Positions 15,849-22,045 of a stretch of DNA of 29,821 bases are shown piece after piece. Source of the stretch: DATDUW01 sp035290185 (lineage in GTDB: Bacteria; Patescibacteriota; Patescibacteriia; UBA9934; GWF2-40-263). A model generated the notes under the pieces. The model saw only the letters and a list, made by a program, of their open reading frames with translations, had not been told where the DNA came from and did not search any database. The translations under genes and the position numbers were made by a program. Positions within the stretch are counted from its first letter, which is position 1. Each line of letters starts with the position of its first letter. Location of the stretch: NCBI GenBank assembly GCA_035290185.1, contig DATDUW010000004.1:1-29821 (forward strand), written 5' to 3'.

Positions 15849-15867
15849 TGGAGCACATTTAACGCAA
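15839..15867 (-). promoter_or_regulatory. Promoter of the kinase-folA-dut run, overlapping the thyA promoter
   Basis: On the minus strand TTGCGT (15867-15862), a 17-base spacer and TAAAAT (15844-15839). The -10 shares two bases with the thyA -10, so polymerase could occupy only one of the two at a time. Confidence 0.5.
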
Positions 15868-15884
15868 TTTAATGAGCTATTCCT

Positions 15885-16805
15885 GTGATGGAAAATATCG
15901 CCCGAATTAAGCCTTTGGAGGAAAGAACCCCTGACACACAATATCGAGATTTGTTGCGTCGGATTAAGGCCGATGGACAGGGAATGAATACACAACTCGA
16001 AGTTGACGCCATCTCCGTAACTGGTGCCACGATGCGTTTCAAATTAGAAAACGGATTTCCCATGATTACCGAACGCAATATGGCCCCGAATATCCGGCCG
16101 GCAACGATTTGGCGGCAGGCTATTGGTGAGATCATAGGATTCGTCAATGGCGCCCGTACGTTGAGCCAGCTTGAGAGCTACGGGTGCTACTGGTGGACTC
16201 CTTGGGGAACGGAAGAAAAGTGCAAAAAACGCGGATTAGAAACAGGCGATCTTGGGCCGGGTTCTTACGGTGCTGCCTTTCATGATTTCCCCACAGCGGA
16301 CGGCGGAACCTTCAACCAGTTTCAGAATATCGTGGAGCAGATTAAGGAACTGCCTCATTTGCGAACGCATTTTATTACGCCTTGGATTCCGCAATATACC
16401 ATCCGCGGCAAGGGAAAGATGCAAAAGGTAGTGGTTTGTCCTTGTCATGGTTGGATTCATTTGCGGGTGCTTGGCGACAAGCTGACGTTGCACATGTTTC
16501 AGCGTTCCGGGGACGTTCCTATCGGAGTTCCTTCCAACATGGTTCAGTACGCCGCCCTTCTTATGATGATCGCGCGGGCAACGGGGCTGGTTCCGTACGA
16601 GTACGTTCACACGATCTCCGACGCCCACATTTATGTCGATCAGATGGAAGCGGTAGATACTATGCTACAGCGCGAACCCCGCCCGTTTCCGCTTATGAAG
16701 ATTAATATGCAGAAAACGGATCTGTTCTCCTTCCGAACGGATGATTTTGAATTGACGGAATACAATCCGCATCCCGGCATCAAAGGAATTCCGGTAGCTA
16801 TTTAA
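15885..16805 (+). CDS. thyA: Thymidylate synthase (divergent ThyA type)
   Basis: Methylates dUMP to dTMP with methylene-tetrahydrofolate. The 306-residue protein keeps the ThyA active-site set. C187 is the nucleophile in PCH, R207 and D210 are in QRSGD, and N218 selects for uracil over cytosine. H248 and Y250 lie in DAHIY, E82 in GEIIGF, and Y128 in GSYG. The usual N-terminal R-T-G-T loop that binds phosphate is not recognisable (VTGATMRF instead), so this is a divergent branch. The start is GTG 15885 (T at -1) or ATG 15888. It lies divergent from kinase-folA-dut, and a HIT gene begins 5 bases after its stop. Confidence 0.9.
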   Translation: MMENIARIKPLEERTPDTQYRDLLRRIKADGQGMNTQLEVDAISVTGATMRFKLENGFPMITERNMAPNIRPATIWRQAIGEIIGFVNGARTLSQLESYGCYWWTPWGTEEKCKKRGLETGDLGPGSYGAAFHDFPTADGGTFNQFQNIVEQIKELPHLRTHFITPWIPQYTIRGKGKMQKVVVCPCHGWIHLRVLGDKLTLHMFQRSGDVPIGVPSNMVQYAALLMMIARATGLVPYEYVHTISDAHIYVDQMEAVDTMLQREPRPFPLMKINMQKTDLFSFRTDDFELTEYNPHPGIKGIPVAI

Positions 16806-16810
16806 TCTGT

Positions 16811-17272
16811 ATGGATAAAAAAAGCTACGTGAATCTGAAACACGCTCGGACAGAAGAACAGGTAAAGGTCATGACGAAAATTCAAAAGGATGGAGTGTGC
16901 CCGTTTTGCACGGAACATTTTTTGAAGTACCACCCCAAGCCGATCCTTCACGAAAACGAGTTCTGGTTGGTGACGGAGAATATGAGCCCGTACGAAGGAT
17001 CGGTGCATCATTTTCTCTTCGTTTGCAAGCGCCATTTCGCCATGCCGACGGAGATGACTAGCCAGGAGAGGATTGCCCTATTCGATTTGGTAAATCTCAT
17101 GACGGAGGAAAAAGGCATTTTAGGCGGCTCTATTCTGATTCGTTTCGGAGACACGCGATTCACTGGCGCCAGCGTTGATCACTTCCACGCCCATTTGGTG
17201 GTGGGCGACATGAATGACGAGGGTAGGGAATCGTTAAAAACAAAGATCGGGTACAAGAGGCCGTGGGGTTGA
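16811..17272 (+). CDS. HIT-family hydrolase-type protein
   Basis: A 153-residue HIT-fold protein with the histidine triad H124-x-H126-x-H128 in VDHFHAHLVVG and a CPFC pair (30-33) that may bind zinc. The triad points to a nucleotide-phosphate hydrolase (AMP-lysine, Ap4A or similar). The gene begins 5 bases after thyA with T at -1 and no Shine-Dalgarno site, so it is read with thyA. A related but distinct HIT gene follows at 17393. The shared block RFGDxRxxxxSVDHxH shows that the two are paralogues. The substrate is unknown. Confidence 0.88.
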   Translation: MDKKSYVNLKHARTEEQVKVMTKIQKDGVCPFCTEHFLKYHPKPILHENEFWLVTENMSPYEGSVHHFLFVCKRHFAMPTEMTSQERIALFDLVNLMTEEKGILGGSILIRFGDTRFTGASVDHFHAHLVVGDMNDEGRESLKTKIGYKRPWG

Positions 17273-17294
17273 TGCCTGGCCGGACGGAGGGATT

Positions 17295-17319
17295 AAAAAA
17301 TGCCCTATTGGGGCTTTTT
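17295..17319 (+). terminator. Short intrinsic terminator after the thyA-HIT pair
   Basis: A 4-bp gccc/gggc stem (17302-17305 with 17311-17314) closes a 5-base loop. Six A's stand before it and five T's after it, and these can extend the helix past a mismatch. Confidence 0.55.
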
Positions 17320-17322
17320 ATC

Positions 17323-17351
17323 TTGACACTTGGATTTTTTTCTGATAAGTA
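17323..17351 (+). promoter_or_regulatory. Strong promoter of the second HIT gene
   Basis: Perfect TTGACA (17323-17328), a 17-base spacer and TAAGTA (17346-17351), with TGA before the -10. The start is expected near 17358, which leaves a leader of about 35 bases. Confidence 0.68.
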
Positions 17352-17392
17352 GTCCAAGGTATTTTTGAAGTGATCGTGTTTAGGAGGGCAAG

Positions 17393-17947
17393 GTGGCAAA
17401 CTACATGGGAGATTCTCCCGAGAATGCCCGCAGCTTCGAACAGGCTGAAGAAATGCGGGAAGGGGCCCGAGAGGGACGGTGTGTATTCTGTACCTTGGAT
17501 CACAAAAAGAATCGCCCGCTCAATAAGCAGGGCGAATTCGATCCTGATGGAAGGGACTGGCCGCTCCTTTGGGTGTGGTTGAACCCTTTTCCTCAGGCAC
17601 ACCACAGGCTTCATCTTCTAATCGTGCCGCGGAGGCACATCAGGAATGAAGACTGGAGTCTGCTCACTCCCGAAGAGTGGTTGCAGATCCTGGACGCCTG
17701 GAAATGGGCCCAGGATTTCTACGAGATTCTGGGCGGCGGGTTCGTCTGTCGTTTCGGGGATCGTTCCTACAACGCCGGCACTGTTGGTCATCTGCATTTC
17801 CAACTGCAGGTGCCTGACGGATCTGGTCCGGTCAAGGCAACGTTTTTCAAGTCCTACACCATTGTCGATCGAATACGGCGGTGGTGGCGAATGGAACGTG
17901 GACGTTTTTTCGCCCTAGTGAAAAGGGTAATCCGAGGCATGGAATGA
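17393..17947 (+). CDS. HIT-like protein with HxHxQ motif (transferase/phosphorylase type)
   Basis: A 184-residue HIT-superfamily protein. It has C30-x-x-C33 at the same position as the previous gene, and the active-site strand is VGHLHFQLQV with H133-x-H135-x-Q137. The third triad histidine is Gln, as in GalT and Ap4A phosphorylase branches. It therefore may transfer nucleotides and not hydrolyse them. It starts at GTG with AGGAGG five bases upstream, a much stronger ribosome site than the core genes have, and G at -1. It has its own promoter, and its codons are rich in C- and G-ending forms. A frame-disrupted gene follows 30 bases later, likely in the same transcript. Confidence 0.87.
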   Translation: MANYMGDSPENARSFEQAEEMREGAREGRCVFCTLDHKKNRPLNKQGEFDPDGRDWPLLWVWLNPFPQAHHRLHLLIVPRRHIRNEDWSLLTPEEWLQILDAWKWAQDFYEILGGGFVCRFGDRSYNAGTVGHLHFQLQVPDGSGPVKATFFKSYTIVDRIRRWWRMERGRFFALVKRVIRGME

Positions 17948-17977
17948 GAATAAACAAAGGAAAGAAGTGAGGAAATC

Positions 17978-18305
17978 ATGAAGATGGAGAAGATCTATTG
18001 AGAAGGCGCAGGAGATATCCGTTGAGGCCTTTGCACAGTATGGAGATGGCCTCGGGAGACTCAGACCTATCGGCGCGGCGGCAAGTACCTTCAGGCGGAT
18101 TTCTCCTGGGGCAACGAGCCGCTCCACTTTCATTGGCGTGCCGGGTTCCACGTTGAGGAGGTCCTGCGGCGACGTGGTGAGGCGGAGGGCCTCGAGGTTC
18201 AGGGACCACTACCAGTACGAGGACGGGACGGTGACTCTGGCCGGAGTAGACGCTCTGAACTGGATCGTCGATCCACCCGATTTCACCGTCGGTGACGGAA
18301 TCTAG
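17978..18305 (+). pseudogene. Frame-disrupted gene of unknown family
   Basis: GAGG stands before ATG 17978 and starts MKMEKIY, then TGA (17999). A frame from 18000 gives EKAQEISVEAFAQYGDG. The natural-looking middle is in another frame (KYLQADFSWGNEPLHFHW and on through VEEVLRRRGEAEGLEVQ, about 18075-18200). The end returns to the first frame (DHYQYEDGTVTLAG, then NWIVDPPDFTVGDGI) with TAG at 18303-18305. Joined, the pieces read as one protein of about 108 residues, so at least three frame changes separate them. This is either a decayed gene or assembly error. No family is recognised. It follows the HIT-like gene and shares its composition. Confidence 0.55.
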
Positions 18306-18329
18306 TCCGTCTACCGTACAGAACACAAA

Positions 18330-18367
18330 GAGCCTGGCACCGTCGTGTGCCAGGCTCGTTTTCTTTT
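18330..18367 (+). terminator. Strong intrinsic terminator
   Basis: A perfect 11-bp stem (18330-18340 with 18347-18357), a 6-base loop and then GTTTTCTTTTT. It closes the HIT-like/disrupted-gene unit. It also lies just beyond the stop of the minus-strand deaminase gene (18377), but the T-run on that side is weak. Confidence 0.88.
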
Positions 18368-18376
18368 TGGAAACGT

Positions 18377-19219
18377 TTATTCCGCCACCTGGATAATTTC
18401 GACTCCATGGTCCTTCAGAACGCTTTCTCCGTCTAACACGCCGTAACCAACCCGATAATACAGTTTTTTAATGCCGCTTCTAGCCACGAGCTTGGCACAC
18501 GGCGGGCAGGGGAAGGTCGTGACGTAGAGTTCCGCGCCTTCCAGGGAGATTCCTTTCCTGGCAGCTTGGGCAATGACGTCCGCCTCGCTGTGGATGGAGG
18601 TCCCTAATTCCAGGTGCACGCCTTTGTAAAAATTGTTCCGCGGATCGCCGTTGGCGTACGGCGTATGATCGCTTGGAAGATGAATGTTGTGCGTTGCCAT
18701 GACAATTTCGCCGTCCTTTACAGCCACGCTCCCGATCCTTCTCCACCAGTCGCTGCTTTTTCTCCCTTCCTCGCAGGCAACGGCGATCATCTTTCTATCA
18801 AATTCGTCCGAGGAGACTTTCCCGTCCGGATTGACCGGGTTTTCCGTTACGGTGTTATGTTTCTCCCACCGCAGAAAAACGCTGTCCAGAAGAACCTCGT
18901 GCTTGGGGAGGTATTCTTCCCACAGTTGAAGCATGACATCTTCCTTGGGCATGAGGATCGGCCGTTTCTCTTGGGCTATTTCTTTTAATCCGTTTTCGTC
19001 GAGGATAGCGACAGTTTCAAAGATGTTCCAGCTTTCGACGGCTTTTTTTACGAGATCGGGTTCCAGCTGCCTTATCTCCTTTTGTAAATGGGTGAATTTG
19101 GAGATGAGATCCTGCCCCAGGATGAACAGGTCGGCGCCTTCTGCATGCTTTTGGAAGAATTGCCTGTAGCCGTCATGCAAAACCGGTACGTAAGCAAGGA
19201 TGGCGGTTCTTCTACTCAT
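18377..19219 (-). CDS. CMP/dCMP-type deaminase fused to a degenerate nucleotidyltransferase-like domain
   Basis: A 280-residue two-domain protein. Residues about 140-280 are a zinc deaminase with H210-x-E212 and P237-C238-x-x-C241, the full catalytic set of the cytidine/deoxycytidylate deaminase family. Residues about 1-120 resemble the nucleotidyltransferase encoded just upstream. VLHDGYRQFF aligns with its LLHIGHARYM, ADLFILGQD with GDLLIVGVD, and RPILMPKED with RPIVPQEER. The second His of the HxGH motif is Tyr18 here, so this domain is probably inactive or only binds nucleotide. The gene starts four bases after the upstream stop. By context it may make dUMP for thyA, but a modified nucleotide pathway is also possible. 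Confidence 0.85.
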   Translation of the reverse strand: MSRRTAILAYVPVLHDGYRQFFQKHAEGADLFILGQDLISKFTHLQKEIRQLEPDLVKKAVESWNIFETVAILDENGLKEIAQEKRPILMPKEDVMLQLWEEYLPKHEVLLDSVFLRWEKHNTVTENPVNPDGKVSSDEFDRKMIAVACEEGRKSSDWWRRIGSVAVKDGEIVMATHNIHLPSDHTPYANGDPRNNFYKGVHLELGTSIHSEADVIAQAARKGISLEGAELYVTTFPCPPCAKLVARSGIKKLYYRVGYGVLDGESVLKDHGVEIIQVAE

Positions 19220-19223
19220 AACG

Positions 19224-19814
19224 TCATTTTACGGCGTTTAGGACCTTCTCGATTGTTTCGATAATTTTCGGGGTAAGGGACCTTTCCAATTTTTGAGCCG
19301 TACTGATTTGTAAGAGGCGGATTTTGGCGCTCGTGGATGTTGTGGCCTGGGATTCGAGCAACTTGACGTTGTCGCAGTATTTTTTGAGTTCCCGTACGTC
19401 CTTCGGGGTGTATTCCTGCCTCTTGGTCGCGATGAGGACGTCTGGCCTTATTATTTTTATCAGGTTCCATTTCGGATCTTTCGCCTGCTTGAGTGTGACA
19501 AGATCGACGTAGCTCAGGTGGGCAACCATCTCCATCCGTTCTTCCTGGGGAACGATCGGTCGCTCGGGGCCCTTCCGTTTTTTGATTTTTTCGTCGCTGT
19601 CCACTCCCACGATCAGCAGGTCGCCGTGTTTTTTTGCCTCGCGCATGTAGCGAGCATGCCCGATGTGGAGGAGGTCCCAGCTTCCTTGGGTCAGGACGAT
19701 TTTCAGGCCAAGCCCCTTGCAGTGTTTGATTATTTTTTGAAGCCTCTTGCGGTCCAAGACGATTTTTTCACCGAAGTTCAGCTTGGAATGAAGGAAAATA
19801 TTCGGTTTCCCCAT
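19224..19814 (-). CDS. RfaE/cytidylyltransferase-like nucleotidyltransferase
   Basis: A 196-residue Rossmann-type nucleotidyltransferase of the ADP-heptose synthase C-domain/TagD class. HxGH is intact (H50-I-G-H53 in LLHIGHARYM). GVDSDEKI and the ERMEMVAHLSYVD block follow, and TSTSAKIR near residue 170 corresponds to the usual S-S-T-x-I-R end motif. It should transfer AMP or CMP to a phosphosugar or phospho-alcohol. No heptose, teichoic-acid or sugar-kinase genes are nearby. Its only partner is the deaminase gene 4 bases downstream, which carries a decayed copy of the same fold. On the minus strand TATCTT (19855-19850) is a weak -10 candidate upstream. Confidence 0.87.
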   Translation of the reverse strand: MGKPNIFLHSKLNFGEKIVLDRKRLQKIIKHCKGLGLKIVLTQGSWDLLHIGHARYMREAKKHGDLLIVGVDSDEKIKKRKGPERPIVPQEERMEMVAHLSYVDLVTLKQAKDPKWNLIKIIRPDVLIATKRQEYTPKDVRELKKYCDNVKLLESQATTSTSAKIRLLQISTAQKLERSLTPKIIETIEKVLNAVK

Positions 19815-19892
19815 ATCCGTCAGCTTTTATGAAGTTAAATGTCACGTCTAAGATAGCGCGTTTAAAAAAGGAATGGAAGAGGTTTGGCAATT

Positions 19893-19924
19893 AAAAATTC
19901 CGAGTCTCGCGACCCGGAATTTTT
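19893..19924 (-). terminator. Intrinsic terminator of the secE-nusG-rplK-rplA operon
   Basis: A 10-bp outer stem (19893-19902 with 19915-19924) plus a 3-bp inner stem and tetraloop TCGC, with A's on one side and T's on the other. It follows the rplA stop by 8 bases and is symmetrical, so it may also stop plus-strand reads. Confidence 0.88.
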
Positions 19925-19931
19925 CGATTTT

Positions 19932-20618
19932 TTACACGACCGGCACTTCAATACGGATCGCTGGTCCCATGGCAGAACAGAGAACGGCGTTGCGAATATA
20001 GATACCCTTGGAAGCGGCTGGTTTGGCTTTTTTGATGGATTCCAGAAGGATCATGAGGTTTTCTTTGAGGCTGGATTCGTCAAAGGAGGCTTTTCCAAAC
20101 GCCTGGTGAATGTTGCCGGTGTCGTCGTTTTTGAAACTGATCTTGCCTGCCTTTTGTTCTTGGATCATTTTGACAATGTTGGGGCCGATGGTTTCTGTTT
20201 TTGGGTTTGGCATGAGGCCCTTGGGACCAAGAATTTTTGCCAGCTTGGCAAGTTTTGGCATCATGGCCGGGGTCGTGACGGCTACATCGAAGTCGACTTT
20301 TTCTGTCTTAGAAATTTCCGCAATCAATTCTTCGCCGCCGACCACGTCTGCTCCGGCAGCTTTGGCCTCGGCCTCTTTTTCTGCTTCGACGAAGACAGCG
20401 ACGCGTTTGGTCTTGCCGGTTCCGTGGGGAAGGGCAACGGTGCCGCGTACCTGCTGGTCGCCTTTGGATGGATCGATACCCAAATGTGTGTGGAGTTCAA
20501 CCGTGGCATCGAATCCGGCTTGGGACGTCTTTTTTAGGAGGGGAATGGCTTCGTCGATGGAATAGGTTCGTTTGGTTTCAATTTGGCTTTTAAGGCCCTG
20601 ATAACGTTTGCTGCGCAT
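19932..20618 (-). CDS. rplA: 50S ribosomal protein L1
   Basis: Forms the L1 stalk of the large subunit and guides deacylated tRNA out of the E site. The 228-residue protein is of normal length. It has the N-terminal VELHTHLGIDPSKGDQQVRG block, GTGKTKRVAVF, and the hallmark LGPKGLMPNPKTET. The end is GIYIRNAVLCSAMGPAIRIE. In many bacteria L1 also represses its own operon through an mRNA site. The 92-base gap before it contains a small hairpin (20686-20700, TGTGG/CCACA), but I cannot show that it is an L1 site. It is last in the operon, and a terminator follows directly. Confidence 0.97.
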   Translation of the reverse strand: MRSKRYQGLKSQIETKRTYSIDEAIPLLKKTSQAGFDATVELHTHLGIDPSKGDQQVRGTVALPHGTGKTKRVAVFVEAEKEAEAKAAGADVVGGEELIAEISKTEKVDFDVAVTTPAMMPKLAKLAKILGPKGLMPNPKTETIGPNIVKMIQEQKAGKISFKNDDTGNIHQAFGKASFDESSLKENLMILLESIKKAKPAASKGIYIRNAVLCSAMGPAIRIEVPVV

Positions 20619-20710
20619 AGATTTTCATGTGGTTCAGACGTCCCCAGTCTTCCTCATACACGGGTTCGTTCGTGAGAAAGGAAGGTGTGGAACTCCCACA
20701 AGGGAAAGAA

Positions 20711-21133
20711 TTAATCTGTGATAGTCACACCCATCTGGCGGGCTGTTCCGGCAATGATTTTTTTGGCTTTTTCAACATCCGTTGTGTTGAGGTCCGGCAG
20801 TTTAGTTTTGGCAATTTCTTCAAGCTGGGCTTGAGTAATGGTCGCAACTTTGTCTTGGAGTGGTTTGCCGGAGCCCTTCTGAATTCCCGCTGCTTTTTTG
20901 AGGAGTTCAGAAGCCGGGGCGATTTTTGTAATGAAATCGAAGGTGCGGTTTTCGTAGACATTGATGATGACCGGAACGACTTCGCCAATGCGATTTTGCG
21001 TAGCGGCATTGAATTTCATGACGAAGTCCTGGATGTTCAGGCCGTGTTGACCGAGGGCTGGACCGACCGGCGGGGCGGGCGTTGCCTTTCCTCCTGCAAT
21101 CTGCAGCTTGATTTGGGTCGTGAGTTTTGCCAT
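20711..21133 (-). CDS. rplK: 50S ribosomal protein L11
   Basis: Part of the factor-binding stalk base that contacts elongation factors and 23S rRNA. The 140-residue protein has the family opening KLQIAGGKATPAPPVGPALG, then GLNIQDFVMKFNAAT, and the C-terminal rRNA-binding domain ending in GTARQMGVTI. It lies between nusG and rplA in the conserved bacterial order. There is no Shine-Dalgarno sequence before the ATG, but T is at -1 (GCTATGG). It is co-transcribed with secE, nusG and rplA. Confidence 0.97.
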   Translation of the reverse strand: MAKLTTQIKLQIAGGKATPAPPVGPALGQHGLNIQDFVMKFNAATQNRIGEVVPVIINVYENRTFDFITKIAPASELLKKAAGIQKGSGKPLQDKVATITQAQLEEIAKTKLPDLNTTDVEKAKKIIAGTARQMGVTITD

Positions 21134-21192
21134 AGCATGTTATTGAGTGGATTCTCCCGCTCGGAAGCGGAAGCAACCAGGCTAGAAATGAA

Positions 21193-21738
21193 TCAAATCT
21201 TTTTGACTTGCAGGAAATCGAGCTCCACAGGCGTTTCGCGACCGAACATATTGACCAGAATTTTGACCTTACCGCGCGCTTGATCGATTTCGGACACCTT
21301 GCCCTCGAAATTTTTGAACGGACCATCCGTGATTTGGACTGGGGCTCCGATGTCTACATCCAATTTGTAAGCTGGTTGATCCAGACCCATGCGTTTTTGA
21401 AGGGAGGTCATCTCTTCTTCGGAGATGGGGGTTGGGGTGGTGCCGGTTCCGATGAAGCCTGTGACGCCAGGTGTGTTGCGTACGACGTACCACGAGTCGT
21501 CTGTCACGACCATCTCAACCAGGACATAACCCGGAAAGATTTTTTCTTCGATGACACGGCGTTTGCCGTTTTTGATTTTGATCGTTTTTTCTTTCGGAAC
21601 GAGGACATGAAAGATTTTTTCTTCCATATCCATGGTTTCGATGCGTTGGCCGAGGCTGTCGGCTACGCTTTCCTCATAACCGGAATAGGTATGGATTGCA
21701 TACCAGCGTCGGCCGAGATTGGCAGTTTGTTTCGGCAT
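21193..21738 (-). CDS. nusG: Transcription termination/antitermination factor NusG
   Basis: Binds RNA polymerase and links it to Rho or the leading ribosome. The 181-residue protein has an NGN domain (RRWYAIHTYSGYEESVADSL through FPGYVLVEM and VRNTPGVTGFIG) and a C-terminal KOW domain (VQITDGPFKNFEGKVSEID). Length and order are typical. It starts six bases after the secE stop, an arrangement found throughout bacteria. No Shine-Dalgarno site is seen; T is at -1. Confidence 0.97.
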   Translation of the reverse strand: MPKQTANLGRRWYAIHTYSGYEESVADSLGQRIETMDMEEKIFHVLVPKEKTIKIKNGKRRVIEEKIFPGYVLVEMVVTDDSWYVVRNTPGVTGFIGTGTTPTPISEEEMTSLQKRMGLDQPAYKLDVDIGAPVQITDGPFKNFEGKVSEIDQARGKVKILVNMFGRETPVELDFLQVKKI

Positions 21739-21744
21739 AGCGCG

Positions 21745-21969
21745 TCAAACGTTGGCAAAATCGATCAGGCGCTCAAAACCGAGCGCGAGAGCCCAATCAA
21801 GGGCAGCAACAAAGGCCGCGAGGGCCACGGTCGCACCAATGACCATGCCGGCATAGCGCACGGCCTGTGAGCGCGAGGGCCACGAGACTTTTTCGAGCTC
21901 CTCTTTGCTTTGCCGCAGGTACGTAAGGAGCCCGGTTCGCTTCCCGGCGGCCTCCGAGGATTGATTCAT
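21745..21969 (-). CDS. secE: Preprotein translocase subunit SecE
   Basis: Small essential clamp of the SecYEG channel. The 74-residue protein is the short, single-helix form. A charged N-terminal stretch leads to the conserved ELEKVSWPSRSQAV segment, then one membrane helix (about 40-62). It is the first gene of the secE-nusG-rplK-rplA operon. The start is preceded by AGGGGT directly before the ATG, which is too close for a normal Shine-Dalgarno interaction. A strong hairpin lies just upstream in the leader. Confidence 0.95.
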   Translation of the reverse strand: MNQSSEAAGKRTGLLTYLRQSKEELEKVSWPSRSQAVRYAGMVIGATVALAAFVAALDWALALGFERLIDFANV

Positions 21970-21982
21970 ACCCCTATCTTAA

Positions 21983-21999
21983 AACCCCCGGCGGGGGTT
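21983..21999 (-). promoter_or_regulatory. GC-rich hairpin at the 5' end of the secE operon mRNA
   Basis: A 7-bp stem (AACCCCC, loop GCC, GGGGGTT), then TTAAG. The predicted transcription start (near 22003) places it only about four bases from the 5' end. The AGGGGT before the secE start could pair with the same C-run, so two folds compete. Confidence 0.55.
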
Positions 22000-22009
22000 A
22001 ACGGGAATC

Positions 22010-22038
22010 ACTTTACCGCAAGGAGGAAAAATTGGCAA
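22010..22038 (-). promoter_or_regulatory. Promoter of the secE-nusG-rplK-rplA operon
   Basis: On the minus strand TTGCCA (22038-22033), a 17-base spacer and TAAAGT (22015-22010). It stands between the gyrB stop and secE. Confidence 0.68.
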
Positions 22039-22045
22039 GAAAAAT

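Noticed and set aside
20619..20710. L1-binding translational operator before rplA
   Set aside because: A small 5-bp hairpin (20686-20700) is present, but I could not match it to the L1 binding motif.
19884..21870. Three long plus-strand frames (about 217-220 codons each)
   Set aside because: They are antisense to rplA, rplK and nusG, whose products are unmistakable.
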